A DNA stretch of 64,000 bases from Neelides folsomi. Its lineage: Eukaryota; Arthropoda; Collembola; Neelipleona; Neelidae. A program made the position numbers and the translations under genes. Location of the stretch: assembly GCA_034687125.1 (NCBI GenBank), contig JAQGBZ010000213.1, forward strand, positions 44,993 to 108,992. Reading direction: 5' to 3'. Position 1 is the stretch's first letter. Each line of letters begins with the position of its first letter. A model generated the notes under the pieces. It searched no databases. It was given only the letters and a program-made list of their open reading frames with translations, and was not told where the DNA came from. Positions 41,891-54,376 of the stretch are shown in pieces.

Positions 41891-44800
41891 ATGAAGAGAA
41901 GGGATGACTACCAAAGAGGTACTTTTTTAAATGTGTATTTATTAATAATTCAGTGATATTTATAATTAATTTTATTTATCAATTGATTCATACAAAGTTG
42001 TGCATCTTATATATTTATGTGTGTTTATCTTGGAGAGATTCTAAACACCCAATGCCCGAAGTGAGGTAAACGACACCGCCTTTAATATCATCCTAATACA
42101 TGCGACATGTATTTAGATAGGTTAGCTTAGTTTAGGTAGGGTAAGCGACTGTCGTTTACCACTAGTCGGGTATCGGGTATATTGCAGTTGCCTTTATCTT
42201 GTGTACTAATAAGAATTAAATACATTGGTATAACTGTAAATTATAAATTATTAGCTTATAAAAAGTTTAAAATTGTAATTCGGATTTCTTGTTTTAATTT
42301 AATTATTTGTCTTTTAGACGATAACCATGCTAAACGGCAAGCATATGAGAGAAATAGTCGACCTCGTCATTCTGAATCAGATTCTACACCCGAAAGACGC
42401 CGAGAAAGTCATTCATTTGAAAGACCACGAGGAGTAGAGGGTTTAAGCCCAAGAGGATACGACCCAGATAGAAGTTATGGGTTAGACAACAGCTTTGGAT
42501 CCGAGAATGGTCGGGGTTTTGGATCTGAGGGCAGTCGCGGTTTTGGATCGTCAGGACGGTCTTATTCAGAACGAGGTCATGGACTTGAGTCATATCAGCA
42601 AGAACCTTCAAGTAGTCGGGGATTTAGTTCGAGTGGAAGATATGGATCCGAAAGAAGTCTTCCAACTTATGAAGACGAACCGGTCGAGACGATTAGCAGA
42701 AGTGGACAACCAAGGGTTGAAGAAAGATCGATTGGTTTTAATCGTTCGTCAAGTGCTCATCGGACTCAAAGCGTCGAACGATTTCGACCTCCACCTCGAA
42801 GAGAAGAGCGAAATTCCACTGGTTCAACCAGCAATATCAACGATATATTTCGTCAAATTGCTTCAACCCCTGCCACTGGACCTGCAACTTGGTAATATTT
42901 TTTTATAAAGATATTACTTTATTTACCATATTTTTACGGCTGAGGTTTTTATTTATTTTAATTATGAAGAATAATGTGAATTTATTGTTAAATAGGGGTG
43001 ATGGCAGTGAAACCAACAGAGGCTCAAATGGGAGAGGATTCAACGGCCGTGGTCGTGGGTACGACGGTGGAGGAAGCAGAGGAGGAGACCGAGGACAAAG
43101 ACGAGGTGGTGGACGTGGAGGAAGAGGAGATCGTGGAAGAGGGCGAGGTCGAGGTCGAGTTTCAAATTTTGTTGAAGACTACAGGGAGTTCGATCTCGTC
43201 GAATGCCAGTTAAAGGACTCGGACGGAAACGTGACTTCTAAAAAGGGGGTGTTTAAAGAGAACGTTGACCGAAGAGTCCGATTAATTAGCAATTATTTTG
43301 AAGTGAACCAAGCACCTTCATTTGCCGTCTTTAAAAACCGGGTAGATTTTGTTCCCGATGTCGAAGAGACTCATGTGAAAAAACATATGTTTAAACCGTT
43401 CGAAAGAACACCTGAGCTTTGCCCAAATGTCTTCAACGGATCCGAATTGTACACTTTGAAGAAACTAGAAACCCCAATGATATTTTATGCTGAGAATCGA
43501 TTTGGGAGAACGACCATTACAGTTCGACATGTTGAAGATTGCAAACGTGGTGATGTTACTCATCTCGTCATGTACAATAATGTAATGAGAGCTGCAATGG
43601 AAAATGGATTAAAGTTGGAGCTTCTTGGAAGGAATTTCTACGATTCGACAAAAGAAATAAGATTCGATGAGCATCAACTTGCCCTATGGCCTGGATACAT
43701 TACCACCATTAGGAACTTGGAAAATAAATTGCTCTTAAATGTCGAGATGACTCATAAAGTAATTCGTCTTGATACGGTTTTCGATCTCATTGAAAATATC
43801 AAGCACAATTGCAGAAACGTAAGTTTATTTACAAATGAAATTTTATTTTGTTGACTAAAATAGTATATTTGTTATATTTTAAATAATTATTTCCAATTTA
43901 AATATTTAATTTTTAACATATTATAATCATAATTAATTAACTTATTCGGTAAATATTATATTAATATTTTAGGAGGATTATAAAAGAATAGTAAAAGCTC
44001 AACTTGTCGGTTCCATCATTATGACACGTTACAACAAGAAGACTTATCCCGTCTCTGACATTGATTTTTCACAAACCCCAGAGTCAACGTTCAAATGCAA
44101 AGGAGAGGAAATATCGTTCATTGATTTCTTCCATAAAATGTACAACATCAAGATCGAACATTATCGCAACCAGCCATTGATTATTTCCAAACCAAGCAAA
44201 AGAGATTTGCACGCGGGAAGGAAAAAGAATTCGTCCCTTATTCCAGAATTGTGTGTCATGACTGGATTCAGTCAAAATCAAAGAGAAAACTTCAACTTGA
44301 TGAAAGATCTCGGAGTTCACATGGCGAGCTCTCCCGCACGTAGGACCGAAGCTATTACGAATTTCATGAGACAGCTTACAAATTCGCAAGAGGTTAGTAT
44401 TTTTTATTTTGATAATTAAATAATTACTTTTGTTTAATTATTACTTATGTTATTATACTTATTTCGTTATTAATAAATAATGATTTTCAATATTTTAAAG
44501 GTCAACAACATCATGGCCGATTGGGGTCTTGGATTCGAAACTGAACCCGTTAAACTTGTAGGACGACAAATCGGAGGAGAAGCCATTTACTTTTCTGAAG
44601 ACAGACAGAAATATGTCAAATTGGATGATAAAGCTGATTGGACTAAAGCATTTCACGCAGGGCCAAATTGTAAGTCTAACTTCAATGCTAAAAGATGTTC
44701 AAGTTTTTAAGATTGACTACTACAATTTTTTAATATTTTTAAATCTACAGCTCAGAAAATGTTCCGTAGCATTAATTTAATTAAATGGGTCATCATTGTC

Positions 44801-46733
44801 ACAAACAGGGATCGTATGAACGTCGATAATTTGGTTAATAAAATGCAATCCAGAGCGAGTCCCATGGGCTTTAAAATCAGCGAACCACTTGAACTCATGA
44901 CCATCTCAGACCCCAAGCCGATCTCGTTTCTAAATGCAATTAAGCAGGCTGTGTCCAATTATCCAGATATACAGCTGCTTTTCATCATTCTTCCAAACCA
45001 AAATAAAGATTTGTACGCCAACATTAAGAGAAGTGCTTACATCGAATATGGAAGTAAGTTAACAGCTCGGGTCTTTTCATAAACTTTGTTAAATATAAAC
45101 AAATGAATTTTTATCAAGGATATTAATTGATTTTTATTTTTCCGTTCAAGTTGCGTGTCAATGCTATCTAAGCAAGAACGTTATGTCCAAAGCCATCGAT
45201 TCAATTTGCACCAAAGTCACAATTCAAATGAACGCGAAACTTGGCGGAGAACCCTGGCATAACAATGTGCCATTAAAGGTTAGAAAATATTATTTATATT
45301 TATACAAACCGAACCAGTAGTATGCTTACCTTTTCCTGGAAATTTTTGTTATTTTTTCTGGCATTGTTTGTATATATATATGGTAGAAGGTAAGTAATAA
45401 AGAATTATCATAATATATGTATTTATGTATTGTTGTTCAATATTAAATTCGAATATGATTGCTTAATAATAATAATTTTACACTTGAGTAAAATATTTAA
45501 TTTGTTTATGTTTTTAGTCAAAGATGTTTGTCGGGTTTGATGTTTACCATTGTGGAAAACGAATTGGAGGAAGCGTTGGTTCTTTGGTTTCAACCCGAAA
45601 TGACACTGGAAGTCTTTTTTACTCTTCCACGACAGTTCACAAGAATCAAGACGAACTTGCGAACAACTTTGATATTAGAGGTAAGTGACCAGATTTATCA
45701 AAATGGAATAATGGCTCGTTTGTTCATTAATTGTTAAACTACTTCTGTATTTGCAATTCTATTCATTTAAAGGAGCTCTCCTCGCTTATCAAGAGACAAC
45801 TAGAAATAATCATCCACCAGCAGAAACTGACAAACGCAAATTGTGGGGATTTCTTCCTGAAAATATTCTTATTTACCGAGACGGAGTTGGAGAAGGCCAA
45901 CTTGCTAAAGTGAAAAGCGTGGAATTGGATACTTTGCTGGTTAGAATTTAAAAGCAATTTTTTTTATTTAGTTTACATAATTGTAAAAGTAATTGCTCAT
46001 TATAACCTACTAAAATCTATCAATTTTTGGTTTAATGTATGCATTTATGTATATTTTTAATATTTCAGGATAGAATCAAAATGGGTTATAAGGAACACAC
46101 TACCAAGTTTCCAAATATTCTCTTTGTCGTTGTAACAAAGAAAATCAATACGAGGATCATGACGTGTGGAAGTAAAGGTCCAGATAATCCATTTCCTGGC
46201 ACAGTTGTCGATGACGAGATTACACATCCTGAAAGGTAAATCAATAACATACAGATCATGATCATATATCTGTATTCAAATTTATAAAACTTTTAATTTT
46301 TAAAAAGCATTTTGTTAGTACAGGGTGCGCCATAAGTATCTTTCTTTTTTACTTTTGTTAGTAGACAACCGTATAAAAAAGAAAGATACTTATGGCTCAC
46401 CCTGTACATTAAGTTATTAATCCAGAATGAACGTTTTAATAATGAGAATCTCTTTAATTTAGATTCGACTTTTATTTGATTAGCCAAGTGGCTAAACATG
46501 GTACGACTGTAAGCCCAACGGCGTATAATGTGATTTACAACACGACTCCTTTGGACGCTGACAAGATTCAGAGAATGACTTTCAAACTTTGCACAACTTA
46601 TTATAATTGGAGCGGAACTGTTTCCGTCCCTGCGCCATGTCAATACGCTAAGAAACTCGCCCATCTCACTGGAATGTGTTTTAGTAACCAAACTCACCAC
46701 AGCAATATCAAAGATGTGCCATTCTTTCTTTAA
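41891..46733 (+). CDS. piwi: Piwi-clade Argonaute protein
   Basis: Eleven exons (41891-41918, 42318-42891, 42996-43818, 43973-44392, 44501-44669, 44751-45053, 45151-45278, 45518-45680, 45773-45939, 46069-46235, 46463-46733) with all phases consistent give 1070 residues. The first quarter is Arg/Ser/Gly-rich, with RG and RGG repeats (about residues 195-250) that are typical Tudor-binding methylation sites. The N domain, PAZ domain (residues about 460-610, [14 protein letters not shown] and [10 protein letters not shown]) and PIWI domain follow. Catalytic positions are Asp823 (FVGFDVYH), Glu861 (NQDEL), Asp906 ([11 protein letters not shown]) and Lys1044 ([10 protein letters not shown]) in place of the usual His. 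Drosophila Piwi has the same DDK form. The protein ends PFFL, close to the usual Piwi C-terminus. It should bind piRNAs for transposon silencing, mainly in gonads; the DDK form suggests a Piwi-like, not Aub- or Ago3-like, role. Confidence 0.96.
42054..42170. repeat. Imperfect inverted repeat in piwi intron 1
   Basis: The arms CCCGAAGTGAGGTAAACGACA (left, about 42055-42075) and TGTCGTTTACCACTAGTCGGG (right, about 42150-42170) are imperfect reverse complements. The exact shared core is GTAAACGACA. It may be a decayed inverted-repeat element; no target duplication was clear. Confidence 0.5.
46319..46406. mobile_element. Short inverted-repeat element (MITE-like) in piwi intron 10
   Basis: An 84-base element (46321-46404) is bounded by TA on both sides. 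Its ends are about 32-base terminal inverted repeats beginning CAGGGTGCGCCATAAGTATC on the left and, read inward, CAGGGTGAGCCATAAGTATC on the right, with one mismatch in the first 30. It has no coding capacity. TA flanks and CAGGG-type ends fit a non-autonomous Tc1/mariner-related MITE, which is inference. A degenerate relative of its end occurs at about 56850-56877. Confidence 0.8.
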
Positions 46734-48580
46734 AATAGATTTATTCGATCACAATGCACAATCTACATTTATTACAAGGATGGCAAACCTAGTGTCAATT
46801 ATATTATGTTGATGTGCAATATAGTAAATATGGTGCAAAGTACTTTCAAAATATGTTTTAGTTATAATATTTTCCATGATATTGCAATATATTTATTTAC
46901 TGTTATAATAATGATCATATTGACTTGAGAAATTCTTTTTGTCTTTAAATATTTTTTCACTCAACGTGTCAGATTATTTTATTTACCATTTACTACATAT
47001 CTTATATATGTAAATGCAAAATATTTTTTATCTAAATGACATTTTAATTGTATCTTAAAAAGATAGTAATTGTTTCAAAACCTGAATTTGCAAACGAAGA
47101 TTTCAACGAAAAATTATTTTTTTATGCATTGGTAATTGGATCCAATTAAAATATTTGTTAATTTTAAGAAAATTTCTTTATGATTATTTCACTTTTGATT
47201 TATTTTATGAATTATTTAGCGATGTTAATATAATAATTAACTAATACTTTATTACACATTATGTAGCTACTTAAAACAGTAATTTTTTATTGTTCGAAAA
47301 CTCTGATATATAATAATTAGCAGGTATAGATGTTAAATATTTATTGTCCGAAACTTCTGATGACGTTTATATTTATGGATTATAGTACTTTCATATCGTA
47401 TGCCATATGATATTTCTCAATTACCTGTTATAAATTCCCTAGTTAAATATTACTTTGTGTGCTTAATCTTTTCATATTTTATATTTTTAAATGAATTATG
47501 CTAAAAAGATTTATCTTTAGGTATAATTTTATTCTAATTTTGTGTCATTGTCAATTTAGTGAATTTGGAATATTACATTATATTACAAATACTTAAATGA
47601 ATTATTATGAACATAATTCATATAATGATTTATTATGTACATTCATTCAATTAATTAACACGTTTTCTCTTAAGGTTAAGTTCCCTTAATTTAATTCCAC
47701 CGATTCGATTAAACGTTGGAAATTATACTTTCCATCTCTTCTTCATTCCCAAAAACTATAATTTTTAAACACAAAGTTTAATCTCTAGAGCAAAATATAG
47801 TGAGGTTGTGACTTTATTTGATGATTTACAGCTAGTATGAATTTTTGGTCAATTAATAAGGATATTTATATTTTATTATTTAGTATTTCGAATCCGTCGA
47901 AAAATATAATACATATGTAATTCGACTTTAAATATGAACCAACTCAAGAGCTTGTGTATATAAGTAGTGTTTATAATATATAACAAGTTTGTTTAAATTA
48001 AACTAAATAGTGATGGTTTATTCTTCAAGTTCTTATTTGTCACCAAAATACGTTAACGTTATAACATACATCTTTGCAATACATGTTCATTTTGTGCATG
48101 TGCATAATGCATATTAAACCACTAGATTGTATGATACAATTTGTATCTGTATTTTGCATCTAACGTTATCTTTAGTAAGAAAAGCAACTGCGCGTGGAAA
48201 ATGAAGAAAATGCAGTCAATTTACCTTGGACTTTGTCATACATTATATCATCCTATACCACATATACTTACAATATATATTTTATGAAGGCATTATAACT
48301 GTACAGGTAAATGAGAAAATCAATTTCATTGAACTGAAAACCACCTGCTTTGTTTTGTTGTGCTACCTTATGTCGTGAGGTGAGTCATGTCCTCATGTCA
48401 GTCAATTTTTTTGTTTTCATTGAGAAATCAATTTATTTCACAGTGATTTAACAATTTAAGCTTCAGTTCACTTCCATCTTTGCTACTCGACTATATATAT
48501 GTATTTATAAAGTTATTAAACAGCTATTTGTCAATCGTGAGATTATCAATCATTGCATTGTTAAGAACTTAAGAATCAAA
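46734..48580. other. Intergenic, no gene seen
   Basis: About 1.8 kb of very AT-rich sequence between piwi and the next plus-strand gene. No coding, RNA or repeat feature was recognised. Confidence 0.55.
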
Positions 48581-50990
48581 ATGGAATACAACAGTGGAAG
48601 ACGAAGTGCCCAATTGAGACATCAAATGGAGAGAAATGTTCAAGCTCGGAGAGAACATGAAAACTACGCTGCAGTTTGGGGATCTATGAAAAAATACTAC
48701 GATCGTTGGAATTCCCAAGCAATTAAATATAATGCATGGACTTCTGATAATTTCAAGTAATGGTTTTATATAGATTTATGGATTTATATAATTACCTTAT
48801 TTACAATATATTTGATAATTATACCATCTGTATGATAAAATAAATTAATATAATGAATTTAATGTATTAATAAAGAAAACGTGAACAACCTCCAAGCAGA
48901 ATAAACGAAGTTGAGGATTTTAAACCGTTTAAAAGGGAAAATGTTAACAATGTTGAACCAAAACCTGAAGAAATTGTCAAATCCAATGGTGTTAAGAAAA
49001 ATGGAAGGAATTTCCGAGGTCCAATGTCCGTTTATCAAAGGGAAATCTGTGATTTGGCTCATTGGGCTAAAACACCATATGGATTGGAAACGGAGGAATC
49101 TCCCAACCACAACCATGACATGATTACAGATATTTCTCCTTCTCCTATAACAAGGCTAGATGATCCATCTAATAAAGATTCAATGGAAAACCAAATTATT
49201 GTAAATTACACATTTAAACCTTAATTATTTATTTAAAACATTTTTTTAAAAATCCCTCATAATAATATTGATTTGATTGATTATCAAAATATATTTATCT
49301 TGACAATAATGACTAAATGCATAGGAAATTCGAGAAGGTTCGGGCACAAAGAGATATAACAGTGCTAAAAAAGTATTGTTTGAATCAGACGTGAAGAATC
49401 AATTGGATGATGAATTAGTTTATGAAAATCACAATTGCCCGTTGAACCATACGCGAATCATTAACCATGAATATTTGTAAGTAAATAAACTTAATGTTAT
49501 ATGAAGTAGTAAATAAGCACAAAATGGTATAAAAATTAAAGCAATAAGCATTGGAATACAATATGCAAAATTGTATAATAAATGGCAATTTGGAAATTTT
49601 CTAATATCCATGTGATTGAATTAATGTTATTTTATTAATATTAATGCTGAGCTCTAATCTCAAATTAATTTGATCCATTATTCCACATTTTCATTTTGAA
49701 TTGAAATATTGAAAGCGAGCGAAAAGCTTCTCAACCTGAAATTGAAACCATGAAGAACGCATTGGAATTGAAGATTGAGCTCGACGACTTGGAAGCAGAC
49801 CGAACCCTCGTCAAGGAACTTCTTATCAAATTGAACCCCGAAGACAAACTCGCCACAAACATCGCCAGAATCAAAAAGGATTTCTTGGCTCTCCACCAAC
49901 GGTAACAGACAAATTGAGGCTCGAAATATTAAACTTTTATTTTCATTGAATTTCAGTGGAATTTATATTAACTGATCTTTTGTAATCAAGGAATTTTTCA
50001 TTTAGGAGACTCAACTCACGTCCAGTTGACAAGTTGATGCTCAAAGAGTTGATCCAAGAGAATGTTCTTCAAGCAAAAGAGTCCATTACTTTCCTCAGGG
50101 AACTCACAGGCAAATTGGTCAGCAAAGACATCATTAAAGAATTGGACCCAAAGATCTCAGAAGCATTGGCAGCTTTGAACGGAATCAAAGAAAATGATGA
50201 AGCTAAACAGCGCTTTGTTTATACTCTCTTTGAGCAAGTCCCCTATATTTAATAATAATTAAACTTTAAACTATTAATTACATTAATTACAAAATTTTAT
50301 TAATATTAATTACAAAACTTGAATTAACTTTTAAGTAAACATTTGCATAGTTTTTGGTCTTGGTCAAATAATTAATTATTTAAATTTAAATTTAGTGAGG
50401 AAGCTCGCGTTATGCTTAAAAACTGCGTTGATCTCATGTCAGCCACAACTGAATCGGACAAGAAGCCAACTGAAGAGGACATGAAGGCTTATGCTGATCC
50501 AACACGCTTTGATATTTGGGACTGGACTTTGTTTTACGCTTCTTTTGAAACTATTTTCAAAGTCCCTGTTGACATTCTCGAGACCATTTTGGAATTGGTG
50601 AATTTAATTAATTAATTACAACTAAATATTGTATTACAATAATTGTAATATTAATAATTTAATTTTAGTTAATTTGCAATGTTTAATAAGCAAATTAATC
50701 AATTGCTAAATATTAATTGTTTAAAGACTGATGATTTGACCGGAAAGAAGCAGACGCTTTTGAAGGACCTTTCCCCTGGAACTTTGATCGACTTTTCTCA
50801 ACCAAAGGCCGAAGCAACTGAAACTCCATCAAAGGTGGAAGTTGTGAAAGAAGAAGCAAAAGCCACAGCAGAAGCTGACACTTTGAGCGATGTTGAGAAA
50901 CGTCTGAAAGAGATAACCATTGATCCCAAGGAAAAGACACCCCCGCCCAGGAACAACGAGACTTCAATTCGCAATTCCATAATAAGATAA
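48581..50990 (+). CDS. Unrecognised helical protein
   Basis: Seven exons are proposed: 48581-48756, 48876-49200, 49325-49476, 49716-49901, 50006-50237, 50400-50597 and 50727-50990, about 510 residues. Exons 1-4 join in strictly matching phases (2, 0, 2, 2). The N-terminal part is basic and aromatic (RREHENYAAVWGSMKKYYDR), followed by a conserved-looking patch (NFRGPMSVYQREICDLAHWA). The middle is almost wholly helical (ELKIELDDLEADRTLVKELL, NVLQAKESITFLRELTGKLV). The next segment has DPTRFDIWDWTLFYASFETI, and the tail is acidic and Lys/Pro-rich. No signal peptide or membrane segment was seen, so a cytosolic or nuclear protein is likely. The exon 5 to 6 junction is weak: donors GTCCCC (50238) or GTTTAT (50217) both keep the frame with the acceptor ending at 50399. 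I cannot assign a family or function. Its neighbours are piwi and a yellow/MRJP gene. Confidence 0.7.
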
Positions 50991-51709
50991 ACCCATATCT
51001 AATTAATAATTAACAACTATTTATTTTCTTCCCCAAAATGCACCAATTCGCATTTTGCTTGGTGAATATTGAAAAAAATAGGCATAATTGAAAAATTTTG
51101 TATAATGTAAATTAAGGTCAATTAAACATTAAATTGATTATGGGAAACTCTTTTTCATGAATTTATCATCTGCCATCACTCATCAGTCTTTGTCATCAGT
51201 GTTAGATTAATAGCACACAAATACAATGAAATTAAATTCTAGACTTTATACATTAAATCGTCTGATTAATCTGTTATGTGTTTAAGTTCGTTAAGTTTAA
51301 ATAGAGTTTATATACCGATATTTGTGATATTTATTTTGAGCGTAGGAAGTTCTCGTTTATAATATTAATTATTGTAATAGTTTTTGTATTGGTAATCTTT
51401 CTGTGGCATTGGGGATTGAACGGTGAGTTGACACGCAACGGCCCCGATAAAACAATGACGGGAAAGAGAGACCCAAAAAACCAAGAACAATTCATCATCA
51501 TCTCATTATTACTTGGGCACATCATTGAAATTTCATTAACTCATCCTTTTGTTTTAGTGTTTCGGGCTGGGTGGGCATATGAGGCCAAAACGCATCTTAT
51601 CCAAACAAGTGAATTTTTAATTCGGCCCTTTCCCCATCTTGATTGATTCCTTCTGGTTTTATTTGTCATTAGTGCATTAGTCGCATTAGTAAAAAGAGGG
51701 TTTAAGAAA
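50991..51709. other. Intergenic, no gene seen
   Basis: About 720 bases holding the 3' end of the preceding gene and the promoter of the yellow/MRJP gene. A TATATA-containing stretch lies at about 51307-51314, too far from the start codon at 51710 to assign firmly. Confidence 0.45.
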
Positions 51710-53892
51710 ATGGTGTTTCGACTTGTGTCTCTCTGTGTCATCTCTTTGGAATGTATTATCTTCATGAAGAGAGCCGAAGCCAACCGATCTTTAACTTACC
51801 AACAGACCTTGTTCGGATGGAAGAAATTCGACTACGATATGCCTCAAGGGCTAAGAGACGATTTGATTCAAAGCGGGGGATTCATTCCCGAAAATAACAT
51901 TTTCTCTTCAGTTAAAATTGATGGGAAGAGAAAACGAATTTTTATGACTTTTCCGCGTTATCGTGAAGGTAAGGATTTAAATTATAGTTAAATCTAATCG
52001 TCAATCTAATAAGCTTAAATTCATGATTTTTTCAATAAGTTGTAAAAAGTTTAAAATTTTCAACTATTTATTATTTATTAATTTATTAACAATCAAATGT
52101 TTTAATACATAAATTCAAATATTTATTTTTATTAAGGCGTTCCTTCCTCACTGAATTACATCAACCTTGACCCAAATCCACATGGTGCGTAATAGCTTAA
52201 TTATTACATTTTTTAATTTTTTTATATCCGCTACACTGCACATAATATAATATTATTTATGTAATATTTAAATTTATAAAAATAATATTAAAACTTTATA
52301 TTAAATGTAGCACACGAATGTGATACATTAGGTAATCATAGCAGATAATCTTGTAAAAGCTTATCATATTTTATTTATTATAAACCAAAGTGTATGTAAT
52401 AGAACAATGTTTTACCGAATGCTCAAAAGATTTTAAGAATACTCGTCAAGGCCCGGATCTTCGCCCTTTTCCTTCCTGGGAATTCAACGAGCTCGGGAAC
52501 TGCGACGTGGTTCAGAATGCCTTGGCCATTGAAATAGATGGATGGGATCGACTTTGGGTCGTCGATGGAGGACGAGTGAATGTCCTCGCACGTTCACCAG
52601 TATGAACAGTATTAATTGTTAAAATTTTAATTACATTTTGAAAAAAGCATAATTTTTCATAATTTTAATTTTTTAAAATTCAGATCAACAAATGCCCTCC
52701 AAAGTTAGTTGTGATCGACTTGAGATCACGGGAAGGGAATGTTTTGCACACTCACATCTTCCCCCATGAAGTGGTCAACAGGACGAAGCATATGATGAAT
52801 CGTAAAAAAATTTAAAAAATCACTTAGCCAAAGCCAATTAAATATTTAAATAAACTTAAATAATATTTCAATAGAAATTACACTTGGATGTATTTCTGCT
52901 GTTAACTGCTGGGCTTACATTTCTGAACCACAAGAAGGGAAAATCATCGTTTTCAGTATGGAAATTAACAGATCTTGGGCCGTTACTCATTTCACAATGA
53001 ATGCAAACAAAGGAGAGTCAAATATTTATATCAACGGTAATTAAGTAATTAATTAAACCAGTAATTGTAATTTCCTAACAAGCTCTTTATAAAAATTAAT
53101 GTTATTTTTAATTTACTCGTTTATTTTTTCATTAGGAGCGTCATATTTTCAAGAAATGGGCGTTAGTGGAATTTCTCTTTCACCTTACGACACTAATTAT
53201 GATATGGTATTTGTTATATTTTATTTGTATTTATCCTTTAAAAGCCAACTTTAATCTACACTAATTATTAATTAAAATTCTGTAATTTAATTTTAAATAT
53301 TTATTCAAATTGGGATTTAGCTTTACTATTCTCCGTTGGCATCAATTGAACTCTACGCCGTTCCAACAGCCTTCCTCCAAACGTCAGTCAACGACGAAGA
53401 AATCCCAGATTTTCTCATTCATTGGCTTGGGCGGAAAGCAACCCAAGCCAAAGGAATGGTGATTGATGCAAAAGGTCGACTTTACTATGGAGCATTAAGA
53501 ACAAATTCAATTATGATGTGGCCAATTGAAGCTGGAAAATTAAGAGAGCAAAACATTGGTATTTAATTTAATTTAATTTAATTTAATTTAACAAGATTTT
53601 AATTTATCAGACTGTTTAATTAATTAATTAATCTGCTTTAGAAAAACATTTAAATGAGCTTTAACCAGGTTTGTGATTGATTTGCTTTTTAGTGAATTTG
53701 GTGTCGAACGATACAGATTTACAATATGTTGAATCATTTGGATTTGATGATCGTGGTTTTCTTTATGGAGTTGCAACGAAATATCATCGTTTTGCTGCAA
53801 AGACACTGGATTTTAAAGCTACCAATTTTAGAATTGTTCGAGTTTATATTGGATCACAAAGTTATATGCACAGTGTTTTTGACAAATACTAA
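51710..53892 (+). CDS. Yellow / major royal jelly protein family member, secreted
   Basis: Eight exons: 51710-51968, 52137-52184, 52391-52599, 52684-52801, 52875-53036, 53136-53206, 53321-53558 and 53693-53892, about 434 residues. The N-terminus MVFRLVSLCVISLECIIF... is a signal peptide. Family blocks appear in the usual order: TLFGWKKFDYDMP, then NNIFSSVKIDGKRKRIFMTF, PRYREGVPSSLNYINLD, GPDLRPFPSWEF, IEIDGWDRLWVVDGG, CPPKLVVIDL, GISLSPYDTNYDMLYYSPLA, AKGMVIDAKGRLYYG and LQYVESFGFDDRGFLYGVA. These describe the MRJP beta-propeller. In arthropods members act in pigmentation (dopachrome conversion), cuticle or as secreted nutritive proteins; which applies here cannot be read. Exon 3 could instead start at 52430, removing 13 residues that contain two Cys. 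AATAAA at about 53919 suits polyadenylation. Confidence 0.93.
53563..53592. repeat. (ATTTA)n microsatellite in a yellow/MRJP intron
   Basis: About six copies of the pentamer TTTAA/ATTTA directly after the exon 7 donor. Confidence 0.8.
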
Positions 53893-54376
53893 AAACTAAT
53901 TGTAATTAATTGTTAATGAATAAAGTAAAGGTAGTATTTGTAGTAGATTAGATATACAGGTATAAGTAGATTAAATACACCAATTACAAATTATATTTAG
54001 CGATTTAGCTCTAATGCATGTCGAAGTGGCATTACCGAGTTAGTATTATTATATTTTTATAATTTTTTCTGTTCATTTTTATATAATTTTACTTATAGTA
54101 TTTTATGTATTTAAATCACTCAATTTAAGTTTGTACATTTTTGCAGTTTTTGTTTTTATCTCATTATGTTGCAATTCTAACCGAATAATTTGGAAAAAAT
54201 TATTTTACTTTTAGTTTATTTTTAATAATGAATATTATATTACACAATATGACATTTACATAAAATATCAAAATGAGTTTACGTATATTTTGCATATTTG
54301 GAAAGGTAATACAATATAAATACTATATTGGATATTTGAGTGAGATTTGTTAAACACTTTTCATATCAGAAACTCA
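53893..54376. other. Spacer between convergent genes
   Basis: About 480 bases of AT-rich sequence that should contain the 3' untranslated regions of the yellow/MRJP gene (plus strand) and the ARMH1-like gene (minus strand). No other feature was seen. Confidence 0.5.

Noticed and set aside
51389-51646. Open frame upstream of the yellow/MRJP gene
   Set aside because: No recognisable content; the frame on the other strand is equally open.
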